Below, in pieces: positions 34,431 through 43,377 of a stretch of DNA of 64,000 nucleotides. The notes beneath the pieces were generated by a model, which was given only the letters and a program-made list of their open reading frames with translations, ran no database searches and was not told the DNA's origin. Both the position numbers and the translations under genes were made by a program. Every line of letters begins with the position of its first letter. The first letter of the stretch is position 1. The stretch is from an uncultured Haliea sp. (GTDB lineage: Bacteria > Pseudomonadota > Gammaproteobacteria > Pseudomonadales > Halieaceae). The stretch lies in contig CAJXUQ010000001.1 in the NCBI GenBank assembly GCA_913061145.1, positions 210,752-274,751 of the forward strand. Direction: 5' to 3'.

Positions 34431-35312
34431 ATGTCCACATTGCACACTATGCCACCGCTGATTGCCACACTGCGTGCGGAACACGTACACCTCACGCGCA
34501 TCTCCGGGCTCATGACGGAGCAACTGGATGCCATAGAAAGTGGCGGGCCGGTCGACAGTCACGTGCTGTACGAAATCATGGGGTACATGGTCGGGTGGGC
34601 AGATCGCCATCATCACCCGCGTGAAGACCTCATCTACGGCCGCGCGGCGGAGCTCGACGAACAGATTGCCGATGATGTGGACAGCCTGCAGCGACAACAC
34701 GACGCCATGGCAAAGAACGCCCTCGCCCTGCAGGGGCTCATCGGCCGCTGGCGCGCGGGAAATGCCACTGGCGAGGAGGTGGTGCGCGCCGGGCGTGACT
34801 ACATCGCCAACAGCAATCGCCACATGCAGAGTGAAGAACTGCTGGTATTCCCCCGTATTGAAGCGGTACTGACGCCGGCCGACTGGCAGGAACTGGAGCT
34901 TGACGATCGGCTACAGGCCACCGGCGACCCGGTGTTCGGCCCGCGTGTAGACCGCGAGTTCCGGAACCTCGCACGTAAACTGCGGCGTAGCGCCCGACGT
35001 ACCATCGAGCGCGGCGTGGTTGCCGAGTGGGCCGGGCTGGAATCGACACTGGAATCACTGGAGATTCTCGGCAACGCCAACCGTATGGCACTGCAGGCGA
35101 CAGGGGATACGCTGCGCTGCGCGGTGCGGGAGTCACTGGAGATTGTGCGGGCGACACCGCTGACGGCGGCGCCACGCTGTGCGCTGAACAATGTGCGCCT
35201 GAGTGGCCGCTGGCTGGGTGTCATCGCCTCGATCGCCGGGGACACGGTGAACGACCTGACCCGCATCCGGCGCGAGATGCGCCGGCAAATGGACACGCTG
35301 GACGCGCTCTGA
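34431..35312 (+). CDS. Hemerythrin-domain protein downstream of nsrR
   Basis: A 293-residue protein with an N-terminal HHE hemerythrin-like bundle: RAEHVHLTR, HHHPREDLIY, RQHDAMA and HMQSEELLVFPRIE supply the diiron His/Glu set. The C-terminal half (from about residue 180) is a basic/hydrophobic helical segment with no recognised domain. It lies 105 bp after nsrR on the same strand. HHE proteins near NO genes bind NO or repair iron-sulfur clusters; the role here is inferred from position. Confidence 0.78.
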   Translation: MSTLHTMPPLIATLRAEHVHLTRISGLMTEQLDAIESGGPVDSHVLYEIMGYMVGWADRHHHPREDLIYGRAAELDEQIADDVDSLQRQHDAMAKNALALQGLIGRWRAGNATGEEVVRAGRDYIANSNRHMQSEELLVFPRIEAVLTPADWQELELDDRLQATGDPVFGPRVDREFRNLARKLRRSARRTIERGVVAEWAGLESTLESLEILGNANRMALQATGDTLRCAVRESLEIVRATPLTAAPRCALNNVRLSGRWLGVIASIAGDTVNDLTRIRREMRRQMDTLDAL

Positions 35313-35316
35313 CCCG

Positions 35317-35997
35317 CTAGGACAGCAGCGGCTGACCGGTCTCGTTGGCAGCGGCAACCACCCGGTTGCGCCCGCTGTCCTTGGCCCGGTAGAGCGCCGT
35401 ATCCGCAGCGGCCAGCAGGGTCTCCGCCGACATGCCGGCGCTGAACGCCGCGACACCCACACTGCAACTCACCGCCAGCCCGGAAAACGTGCCGGTGAAC
35501 TGCAGCTCTGCAATGCGCTGGCGCAGACGTTCGGCGATGGCCAGCGCAGCGGTGCCCTCGGTCATCGGCAGCTGCACGCCGAACTCTTCTCCACCCAGAC
35601 GCCCCACATCGTCAGAGCGGCGTAGCTGCTCCTGCAGGGCACTCGCAATCGCCTTCAGCACCACATCGCCCCCGCCGTGACCAAAGCGATCGTTGACCGA
35701 TTTGAACAGGTCGACATCAAGCATGAGCAGACACAGAGGCTCCTGGTAGCGCTCCGCGCGGGCAACATTGCTTGCAAGCTGCTCGAGAAAATAGCGCCGG
35801 TTGGGTACCTGGGTAAGATAGTCAGTGCGTGACTCCGCGAGCAGGAGCGCGGTCAGGCGGCGTTGATTGCGATACAGCACCAGAACCACTGCGAGCGTGA
35901 ATGCCATCGCCGCCAGCAAGGCGGTCAGTGTTACTTCAGTGATAGTGGTACCGAGCAACTCCTGAGCGGACAGAGGCAGCGGCTGCAGTCCTGCCAT
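35317..35997 (-). CDS. Membrane diguanylate cyclase (GGDEF)
   Basis: About 226 residues from ATG 35997. An N-terminal membrane helix (VTLTALLAAMAFTLAVVLVL) precedes a full GGDEF domain with DYLTQVPNRRYF, DVDLFKSVNDRFGHGGGD and the active-site GGEEF (RLGGEEFGVQL). It synthesises cyclic di-GMP. No RxxD inhibitory site is evident at the usual position (QLRRSDDVGR is close but not clear). A GTG start at 36057 is possible but would place a 24-bp palindrome inside the gene. It may feed the LapD/LapG system later in the window. Confidence 0.83.
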   Translation of the reverse strand: MAGLQPLPLSAQELLGTTITEVTLTALLAAMAFTLAVVLVLYRNQRRLTALLLAESRTDYLTQVPNRRYFLEQLASNVARAERYQEPLCLLMLDVDLFKSVNDRFGHGGGDVVLKAIASALQEQLRRSDDVGRLGGEEFGVQLPMTEGTAALAIAERLRQRIAELQFTGTFSGLAVSCSVGVAAFSAGMSAETLLAAADTALYRAKDSGRNRVVAAANETGQPLLS

Positions 35998-36017
35998 GGC
36001 CAGCAGTGCCCTGCAGG

Positions 36018-36041
36018 GCGGGCGCCAACGTTGGCGCCCGC
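36018..36041. repeat. Perfect 24-bp GC-rich palindrome
   Basis: Centred at 36029/36030 (core GGCGCCAACGTTGGCGCC), between the mscL stop and the GGDEF gene. All 12 base pairs are complementary with no loop. It could form a hairpin terminator for mscL, though no T-run follows, or be a protein-binding site. Confidence 0.6.
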
Positions 36042-36060
36042 TACAACGACGTGCCACCTG

Positions 36061-36516
36061 TCAGGCAGTCTCGAGTGCTGATGTGCAATGACCGCAGCGA
36101 GTTGCCTTGATGGGAATACTGGAGAGGCAGAACGGGCACTCCTTCTCCGTAGGCTCCGCAGGCGCCGGCTCCTCTTCGCGCTTCAGGCGATTGACACTGC
36201 GAATCAGCAGGAATACCGCGAAGGCGACGATCACGAAACTGATCACCGCATTGATAAACAGGCCGTAGCTGATGGTCACCGCACCGGCTTCCTGGGCGCT
36301 GGCCAGGGTGGTGTAGGGCCCGGCCACCGCACCTTCCTTCAGGGTGATAAACAGGTCGGAAAAATCGACGCCGCCCAGCAACAGGCCGATGGGCGGCATG
36401 ATGACGTCGTTGACCAGACTTTTGACGATCGTGCCGAAGGCGCCGCCGATGATTATGCCTACCGCCATGTCGATGACGTTGCCACGCATGGCAAATTCTT
36501 TGAATTCTTTTAGCAT
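36061..36516 (-). CDS. mscL: Large-conductance mechanosensitive channel with C-terminal zinc ribbon
   Basis: A 151-residue Msc[21 protein letters not shown] is the conserved N-terminal/TM1 start; TM2 is [21 protein letters not shown] (about 85-105). It opens on hypo-osmotic shock to release solutes. I use ATG 36516 with GAGGAAG upstream; the longer frame to 36624 lacks support. The tail ends in CPFC-X10-CGHC (C127, C130, C141, C144), a small zinc ribbon seen in a subset of MscL proteins. Confidence 0.95.
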   Translation of the reverse strand: MLKEFKEFAMRGNVIDMAVGIIIGGAFGTIVKSLVNDVIMPPIGLLLGGVDFSDLFITLKEGAVAGPYTTLASAQEAGAVTISYGLFINAVISFVIVAFAVFLLIRSVNRLKREEEPAPAEPTEKECPFCLSSIPIKATRCGHCTSALETA

Positions 36517-36766
36517 AAGGACTTCCTCACAGCTTGTATGGGTACACCGACAGCAGCGTGCACACTCCCCCGATCTGCGCCGATACGCCAATTTCGCACC
36601 ACCGGGAGGGAAACACAAGGCCACAACCTGCGAATGGCTATTCGCCGCCAGCGCCCGCAGCGGTATTTCCGCCCGCTGCCGCAGGCAAATCTGCTAGACT
36701 GCCCCCTCATTTGTCACCGACCGGTACGCTGCTTTGCCACGCGCCCACAACCCCCAACGCCTCCGA

Positions 36767-38233
36767 ATGATCTCCGCGCCGGGCCTCGCACTCGCGCTGC
36801 TGTGGAGCGGGTTGGCGACGGCGCAGAGCCCGCTCGCAACGCAGCTCGAAGAGGCGCCGGAACAGCCAACGGCGCTGGCCGGCACAGCGCCGGCACCGGT
36901 GCCCGAGGTGACGCCGGAAGCCGGCCTCGGCGCTCCGGCACCGGAGGCCGCTGTGCAGCTTGAGGAACGCGAGCCTCCCTCGACGACCGGGTTACCTCGC
37001 GCACCCAATCTGCCGCTGGATGAGCCGGTGGAGACCGAGCCACCACCCACAGCGCCCAACCCGGCACCCGTGGTTCTGCAGGAACTGGTACTGCTGGGCC
37101 GCGAGGTTCCGCCCAAAACGTCCACCCGCCTCGCCTGGGCGCCCACACAGTCCTTTGAGGGAATTTACGTGGATACGCCGGTGCTGGTGGTGAATGGTGT
37201 GGAGCCCGGCCCTACACTCTGCCTGACGGCCGCCATGCACGGCGATGAGCTCAACGGCATAGAAACCGTGCGCCGGGTGCTCTACAACCTGGATGCCGGC
37301 AAGCTCAAGGGGGCCGTAATCGGCGTTCCCATCGTCAACCTGCAGGGCTTCCATGCCGGTTCACGCTACCTCACGGATCGCCGCGACCTCAACCGCTACT
37401 TCCCGGGCGATCCGGAAGGTAGCTCCGCTTCACGCCTGGCCTATTCATTTTTCCATGAAGTCATCGCACATTGCGATGCACTGGTCGATTTGCATACCGG
37501 TTCTTTCTACCGCACCAACCTGCCACAGCTGCGCGGCGACCTGCGCAACCCCCGTGTGGTGCAGCTGACCAAGGGCTTTGGCTCCACTGTGGTGGTGCAC
37601 AGTGAAGGCACCGCGGGCACTCTGCGGCGCGCAGCCGTCGAAGTAGGCATTCCGGCGGTAACCCTGGAAGCAGGTGGCCCTTCGGTACTGGACGAGGATG
37701 CTGTCAGCCACAGCGTAAAGGCAATTCGCACACTGCTGAATCACCTCGGCATGACCATCCGTTTCAGCCTCTGGGGCGACCCCGAGCCGGTGTACTACAA
37801 CTCCGTGTGGGAACGCGCCCCGGTGGGCGGCATCGTGTTCAGCCGGGTGAGCCTCGGGCAGACCGTGAAACGGGGGGACGTACTGGGCACGGTGACCAAC
37901 CCCATCACCAATGTGCGCACCCGCATCATCTCCAATCACAACGGCCGCATTATCGGCATGGCGCTGAACCAGGTCGTTCAGCCAGGTTTCGCCACCCACC
38001 ATATCGGCATCACGCCGCCCAAGGGGCAGATCAGCCCCCCGGAAGACGTCGTGGCGACCGATCCCGGCAGCGCGCGACAGCTCGCCGATGTCACAACCGA
38101 CGCCCCGGCGGGCAGTGGTGAAGAAGCAGCGGAATCCGAGCAGCCGGATGCCTCAGCGGTCGAAGAAAACCACACACCCGCGGTTGAAAACAGCGCCGAT
38201 GAAGTCGGCGATGAGGATCTGGAAGAGGACTGA
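36767..38233 (+). CDS. Exported succinylglutamate desuccinylase/aspartoacylase-like hydrolase
   Basis: A 488-residue protein from ATG 36767 (a TTG start at 36734 is also open). A signal peptide (MISAPGLALALLWSGLATAQS) and a 90-residue Pro/Glu/Ala-rich linker precede an M14-like zinc-carboxypeptidase domain with HGDELNG (zinc His and Glu) near residue 160 and DLHTG near 245. A lipoyl-like barrel follows (APVGGIVFSRVSLGQTVKRGDVLGTV), as in AstE/ASPA-type proteins, and the tail is acidic. The family deacylates N-acyl amino acids; a periplasmic substrate is unknown. Related genes act in peptidoglycan or peptide processing in some bacteria. Confidence 0.82.
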   Translation: MISAPGLALALLWSGLATAQSPLATQLEEAPEQPTALAGTAPAPVPEVTPEAGLGAPAPEAAVQLEEREPPSTTGLPRAPNLPLDEPVETEPPPTAPNPAPVVLQELVLLGREVPPKTSTRLAWAPTQSFEGIYVDTPVLVVNGVEPGPTLCLTAAMHGDELNGIETVRRVLYNLDAGKLKGAVIGVPIVNLQGFHAGSRYLTDRRDLNRYFPGDPEGSSASRLAYSFFHEVIAHCDALVDLHTGSFYRTNLPQLRGDLRNPRVVQLTKGFGSTVVVHSEGTAGTLRRAAVEVGIPAVTLEAGGPSVLDEDAVSHSVKAIRTLLNHLGMTIRFSLWGDPEPVYYNSVWERAPVGGIVFSRVSLGQTVKRGDVLGTVTNPITNVRTRIISNHNGRIIGMALNQVVQPGFATHHIGITPPKGQISPPEDVVATDPGSARQLADVTTDAPAGSGEEAAESEQPDASAVEENHTPAVENSADEVGDEDLEED

Positions 38234-38240
38234 ACCGCGC

Positions 38241-39440
38241 TCAGCCGCGCCGCTGCTCGCGGGTGACGAAGCACCCCGCCTCATCGACATCGAGCACGCG
38301 CTGCCGACCTGCCAACAGGGCCAGCACCATGGCCAGCGCTACCACAGCCGTGAGTACCAGCCAGATACCCGTCAGTGACACGTTGAACTGCAACAACAGG
38401 CCAACGGCAAGGGGCCCCAGTGCCGCCAGGCAGTAGCCGAAACCCTGGCTCATACCCGACAGCTCACCGGCGACCGCCGGGTTCACGCTGCGCAGCACCA
38501 ACAGCGCCAGAGCGAGGCTGAAACTCCCGCCCTGCCCCAGGCCCAGTGCCACCACACCGGGCCAGCGCAGCATGGCGGGCCCCTGTAGCAGGCAGTAGAA
38601 GCCCAGGGCAACGAACGTCAGCGCGCAGAGCAGCGCCGGGCGTTGATCGCGCCCCAGACGTGCCAGCCAGGGCGCCGCGAGTGCGGCAAACAGCTGCACA
38701 AACACCGATGCACCCAGCAGCAGCCCGGCTTCAGCCTCTCCCAGCCCGCGGCGCTGCAACAGTACCGGCAGCCAGCCAAACACAATGTAGGCCAGCGCCG
38801 ACTGTGATGCCATGAGCAGGGTAATCTGCCAGGCGAGGGGGGAGCGCAACAGGCCGCTGCCCACCCTGGCTCGGCTGCGGGCGCTGGACTGTGGCCAGGG
38901 GTGGGCTGCCAACAGGCGCCAGCAGAACAGGGCCAGAAAAGCCAGCACCGACCAGCTGGCCAGGCTGAGCTGCCAACTCCCCAGGCCATCGGCCAGAGGA
39001 ATGCTGAGCCCGGCGCCCAGGGCACCACCCAGGCAAAGCGCCATGGTGTACACACCGGTCATCAGGTCGGCACCGCGGGGCAGGTCGCGCTTCACCAGCA
39101 CGGGCAGCACCGTGCCGCCAATGCCGATGGCGGCGCCTGCCAGCGCCGTACCCAGAAACAACCACGGGATACCGGGGCCACTGCGCAGCATGAGGGCAAC
39201 GGCCAACAGCAGCAGGGCCAGGGAGAGCGTGCGCTCCGTGCCGATCCGCCTCGACAGCCAGGGCGCCAGCGGCGCAAACAGGCCGAGACACAGCACCGGC
39301 ATTGTGGTCAGCGCACCGATCGCGGCGGCGCTGAGCCCGGTGTCTGCCTGCACACGGCTCAACAGCGGCGCGAGCGATGCCAGCGCCGGTCGCAGGTTGA
39401 GTGCCACCAGCACCATCAGCAGCACGAGGCCGAACTGCAT
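38241..39440 (-). CDS. MFS transporter, CynX/NimT-like
   Basis: A 399-residue major-facilitator protein with 12 hydrophobic helices. The first reads LVLLMVLVALNLRPALASLAPLL, typical of the CynX (cyanate permease)/NimT group, and the loop PWLSRRIGTERTL corresponds to the MFS G-X3-D-R-X2-R region in altered form. It starts 12 bp after the fatty acyl-CoA reductase gene on the same strand. Substrate unknown. Confidence 0.85.
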   Translation of the reverse strand: MQFGLVLLMVLVALNLRPALASLAPLLSRVQADTGLSAAAIGALTTMPVLCLGLFAPLAPWLSRRIGTERTLSLALLLLAVALMLRSGPGIPWLFLGTALAGAAIGIGGTVLPVLVKRDLPRGADLMTGVYTMALCLGGALGAGLSIPLADGLGSWQLSLASWSVLAFLALFCWRLLAAHPWPQSSARSRARVGSGLLRSPLAWQITLLMASQSALAYIVFGWLPVLLQRRGLGEAEAGLLLGASVFVQLFAALAAPWLARLGRDQRPALLCALTFVALGFYCLLQGPAMLRWPGVVALGLGQGGSFSLALALLVLRSVNPAVAGELSGMSQGFGYCLAALGPLAVGLLLQFNVSLTGIWLVLTAVVALAMVLALLAGRQRVLDVDEAGCFVTREQRRG

Positions 39441-39452
39441 GGAGGCGACTCT

Positions 39453-41513
39453 CTACCAGTGCACTCCGCGCATAACCTGCGAGAACAGGCGCCGCGCCAG
39501 GGCCAGCTTTGAGGACGGAATCTGGGCCAGTTCGGCCGCCGCTTCCTCTTCACTCAGGCCGCGCGCCGCTGGCGAATCCGGAAACAGGTCGTAGGCCTGG
39601 CTGAGGAAGGCTTCGGTAAAGCTTGGCATGGTCGCCTGCGCCACGGCACCGGCGACCCCGAGGGAGGTGGACACCTTCTTCGGGCGCGACACGATGGCTT
39701 TCATCACCAGGTCCCTGGCCTGCTCGGGCGACAATGTGGGGAACGCCTTGTACAAGCCCGTGGGTGCAATCATCGGCGTGCGCACCAGGGGCATGTGAAT
39801 CGTGGTGAACTCGATATTGCAGCGCGCAAACTCCGGCGCCGCACACAGGCTGAAGGCATCCAGCGCCGCCTTGGAAGCGACATAGGCAGAGAAACGCGGG
39901 GGGCTGGTCAGCACTCCGATGGAGGAAATATTGATGATCTGACCTTGCTCACGCGCTTCCATTCCGGGCAGGAAGCCCATGATCAGGCGCAGGGCACCGA
40001 AATAATTCAGCTGCATGGTGCGTTCGAAATCGTGAAAGCGGTCGTAGCTGTAGCGCACGGAGCGACGGATGGAACGACCCGCGTTATTGATCAGTATGTC
40101 AGCGCCGCCAAAGTCGGCGATCACATCGGCGACCAGTTTGTCGCAGGCGGCGAGGTCTGCGACATCGCAGGCATAGGCGTGGGCAATACCGCCCATCCCC
40201 TCGATTTCCGCCATGGTTTCATCCAGCTTTTCCACAGTGCGCGCCACCAGCACCACACGGGCATCGGCACGGGCCAGGCGCAAGGCGCACTCGCGACCGA
40301 TACCGGAAGTGGCGCCGGTCACCACCACCACTTTGCCTTTTACCCGCTTGCGCAGTGCCGCCAGCGTGGGCCGCCCCACCAGGCGACCGAACAGCGTGTC
40401 GACCTCCTTTTCCAGCGTGCCCACGTCCTTGCGCAGGAAGTGCAGCCAGTAATCCCAGATGACCGCTGCATAGTCCTCAAACGGTGGACACTGGATCCCG
40501 GCGGGCTCCAGCAGCGCACGGGTGCGGCTGGAGTCAAAGCGTGTGGGGTAATTGATGTAGGCCACCACCTGGGGGGGAATGCCCATCTGGCTTATCAGTC
40601 GCTCACCCAGCTTGCGCACCGGTCCCAGCCGACCGATACCCTTGCCCGCCAGGCGGGTCGCGGAATCCAGCAGCGACGCATCGACCGCCCGCAGCCTCGG
40701 GCCGTGTGAGACGCGCATCATGGTCTTCAACAGGTCACCCACCCGGATGCCGTCCGGGTCGGTCAGGAAAAAGCACTCGCCATCGTGGCCTGGCAGATGG
40801 GCGAGATGGTCCATCGCCGCCACCACATAGTCGACCGGCACGATGTTCAGCAGCCCTGCCTTGTTCATCAGCAGCGGCAAACCCTCGGGTACCACTTTGC
40901 TCAGGCTGCGCAGGGTCTCGAAAAAGTAGTAGGGACCGTCTACCTTGTCCATTTCGCCGGTGACCGAGTGCCCGACCACCATGCCGGGACGATAGATTCG
41001 CCACTTGAGCCGCTTCTCGGCACGCACAATCCCCTCGGACTCGTGTTTGGTCTGGAAGTAGGGATGCTCCAGCGCCCCCGCCTCTTCAAACATGTCCTCG
41101 GTGAAGGTTCCCTCATACAGGCCGGCGGCGGCAATGGAGCTCACCTGGTGAAAACAGCCGGCCTTGAGCGACTTCGCCAGCGCCAGGGCCTGGCGCGTGC
41201 CCTCGACATTACTCTTGCGCTGGCTCTCAGCACTGGCCTGCATGTCATAGATGGCCGCGAGGTGAAAGAAGTGGTCTATCTTGCCCGCGTGTTGGCGCAC
41301 CCAGGCCGGCTTCACACCCAGCCGCGGCTCGCTGAGGTCACCCTCCACCGCAACCACCTGACGCCGGTTGGCGCCCCATAGCTCACGTAGCCCGTCGACC
41401 TTGGACAGGGAACCCGGCCGCACCAGGAGGTACACACGCCCACCCCGGTCCAGTAGCCGAGGCACAAGAAAACGACCAATAAAGCCGGTCCCGCCGGTGA
41501 CGAAATAGTTCAT
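39453..41513 (-). CDS. Fatty acyl-CoA reductase, two-domain Marinobacter type (alcohol-forming)
   Basis: A 686-residue fusion of two SDR domains. The N-terminal extended SDR/FAR domain starts MNYFVTGGTGFIGRFL, has Y-X3-K in HPYFQTKHESE, and RIYRPGMVVGHSVTGEMDKVD. The C-terminal classical SDR starts VVVVTGATSGIGREC near residue 390 and has NNAGRSIRRSV, FHDFERTMQLNYFGALRLIMGF and Y-X3-K in SAYVASKAA. This closely follows the Marinobacter acyl-CoA reductase that reduces acyl-CoA or acyl-ACP via the aldehyde to fatty alcohol for wax esters. No wax-ester synthase gene is nearby. Confidence 0.9.
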   Translation of the reverse strand: MNYFVTGGTGFIGRFLVPRLLDRGGRVYLLVRPGSLSKVDGLRELWGANRRQVVAVEGDLSEPRLGVKPAWVRQHAGKIDHFFHLAAIYDMQASAESQRKSNVEGTRQALALAKSLKAGCFHQVSSIAAAGLYEGTFTEDMFEEAGALEHPYFQTKHESEGIVRAEKRLKWRIYRPGMVVGHSVTGEMDKVDGPYYFFETLRSLSKVVPEGLPLLMNKAGLLNIVPVDYVVAAMDHLAHLPGHDGECFFLTDPDGIRVGDLLKTMMRVSHGPRLRAVDASLLDSATRLAGKGIGRLGPVRKLGERLISQMGIPPQVVAYINYPTRFDSSRTRALLEPAGIQCPPFEDYAAVIWDYWLHFLRKDVGTLEKEVDTLFGRLVGRPTLAALRKRVKGKVVVVTGATSGIGRECALRLARADARVVLVARTVEKLDETMAEIEGMGGIAHAYACDVADLAACDKLVADVIADFGGADILINNAGRSIRRSVRYSYDRFHDFERTMQLNYFGALRLIMGFLPGMEAREQGQIINISSIGVLTSPPRFSAYVASKAALDAFSLCAAPEFARCNIEFTTIHMPLVRTPMIAPTGLYKAFPTLSPEQARDLVMKAIVSRPKKVSTSLGVAGAVAQATMPSFTEAFLSQAYDLFPDSPAARGLSEEEAAAELAQIPSSKLALARRLFSQVMRGVHW

Positions 41514-41618
41514 GACGCTCTCCGTATTCTATCGTTATGCCGATACAGTACTGAGAAAGTGCGGCGATGTCACCGCGACATGCCCTGTGGCCACGCGCGG
41601 CAGGCGGCTCTGTCCGTG

Positions 41619-43373
41619 CTAAATGACCCAGTCGTGGGGGCGGTCGGTGCGGGCGGCGTCAACTTCGGCCATGACATGCTGTACCGCGTGGTGCTGGGAG
41701 AGAAACACCTTGCCCGTGAGATCCTGCAGGAAGTGCGTGTGGCGCAGCACATCCATCACCGGCCCCTTGACCTCGGACAGGTGAAGCGTGATATCGCGCT
41801 CGGCCAGCTGCCGGTTGATCGACTCCAGCGCCTCCAGTGCACTGAGGTCGATCTCATTCACCGCCGTGCACATGAGAATCACGTGGCGAACCTCCGGACG
41901 CTTCTCCAGCAGAGCGTAGAGACTGGACTCCACGAAGCTGGCATTGGCGAAATACAGACTTTCGTCAATACGCAGGGACAGGATGTCACTGCGGGTGATG
42001 ACCTCGTGCCGATCCACATTGCGGTAGTGCTCGGTGCCCGGCACCTCCCCCACTACCGCCATGTGCGGCCGCGATGTCTTGTACAGATGCAGCGCCAGCG
42101 AGGCCAGTACGCCGCAGGCGACACCCGTTTCCACACCCACCGCGAGGGTCACGAACAGCGTGATGGCCACCGCCGCGAAGTCGGATATCCCATACTCCCA
42201 GGTGCGACGCAGGATGGAGAAATCCACCAGCGACAACACCGCGACAATGATGGTGGCCGCGAGCGTCGCCTTCGGCAGATAAGCAAGGTAAGGGGTAAAG
42301 AACAGCGCGGTCAGGCCGATACCCAGCGCTGTCAACATACCGGCGGCCGGGGTGGCGGCACCGGCATCGAAGTTGACGATGGAGCGGGCGAAGCCGCCGG
42401 TTACCGGATAACCACCGGAGACCGCGGCGGCGATATTCGAAGCGCCCAGGCCAATCAATTCCTGGTCCGGCACGATGCGCTGGCGACGGCGTGCCGCGAG
42501 CGTATGCCCCACGGACACTGACTCGACAAACCCGATGATGGAAATCAGCAATGCAGATACCGCCAGTTCACGCCAGGCAGGGTTCAGCAATGGTGGCAGA
42601 TCAAAGCCCGGCAGTCCCGCAGGCACGTGTCCAACCAGGGCAACGCCACGCGCCCCGAGATCCAGCTGCCAGGCCACAACGCTGGTCCCGATCACCGCGA
42701 AAACCGGCCCTGTGCGGGTCAACATGCCCGCCCAGTAGTCCGGGAGGCCGGCTTTTAACAGCAGGGGCTTGAGTCCGCTGCGCACCCAGAACAGAAACAG
42801 CAGCGTGGAGCCACCGACCAGCAGGGTGGGCATGTGCACCTGGGGCAGCTGTGCCCAGAGCTGTTGCGCGAGGTGCGGCAGGTTCTCGCCCCGCCCCCGA
42901 ATACCCAGCACGTGCCCCAACTGGGACACCGCGATAATGACACCGGAGGCCGTGATGAAGCCGGCAATCACCGGGTGCGAAAGAAAACTGGCGAGAAACC
43001 CCATCCGCAGCAGGCCGAACAGCAGCAGCATCGCGCCGGACATCAAGGCGAGCAGGATCGCGGCATCCACGTAGGCAAGGCTGCCGGCCTCCGCCACCTG
43101 GCTGACCGCCGTCGCGGTCATCAGGGACACCACCGCCACAGGACCCACCGAGAGCGTGGTGCTCGTGCCAAACAGTCCATAGGCGATGAGGGGCAGCATG
43201 CTGGCGTACAGGCCCATCTCCGCGGGCAGGCCGGCCAGCATGGCATAGGCCAGAGACTGCGGGATCAGCATGATGGTGACGATAACCGCAGCGAGGCCGT
43301 CGCTGGCGAAACTCTCGCGATTGTAGCGTCGCCCCCACTCCAGCAGCGGCAGATAGCGCTTGAGTCCCTGCAA
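41619..43373 (-). CDS. SulP-family anion transporter with STAS domain
   Basis: A 584-residue membrane protein: 10-14 helices starting with the SulP motif VIVTIMLIPQSLAYAMLAGLPAEMGLYASMLP, and a cytoplasmic C-terminal STAS domain (from about 440; HVILMCTAVNEIDLSALEAL). SulP proteins move sulfate, bicarbonate or other anions. It begins 4 bp after the BLH-SQR gene in the sigma-54 operon, so it most likely moves sulfite, thiosulfate or sulfate made by sulfide oxidation; direction is unknown. Confidence 0.9.
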   Translation of the reverse strand: MQGLKRYLPLLEWGRRYNRESFASDGLAAVIVTIMLIPQSLAYAMLAGLPAEMGLYASMLPLIAYGLFGTSTTLSVGPVAVVSLMTATAVSQVAEAGSLAYVDAAILLALMSGAMLLLFGLLRMGFLASFLSHPVIAGFITASGVIIAVSQLGHVLGIRGRGENLPHLAQQLWAQLPQVHMPTLLVGGSTLLFLFWVRSGLKPLLLKAGLPDYWAGMLTRTGPVFAVIGTSVVAWQLDLGARGVALVGHVPAGLPGFDLPPLLNPAWRELAVSALLISIIGFVESVSVGHTLAARRRQRIVPDQELIGLGASNIAAAVSGGYPVTGGFARSIVNFDAGAATPAAGMLTALGIGLTALFFTPYLAYLPKATLAATIIVAVLSLVDFSILRRTWEYGISDFAAVAITLFVTLAVGVETGVACGVLASLALHLYKTSRPHMAVVGEVPGTEHYRNVDRHEVITRSDILSLRIDESLYFANASFVESSLYALLEKRPEVRHVILMCTAVNEIDLSALEALESINRQLAERDITLHLSEVKGPVMDVLRHTHFLQDLTGKVFLSQHHAVQHVMAEVDAARTDRPHDWVI

Positions 43374-43377
43374 TGCG

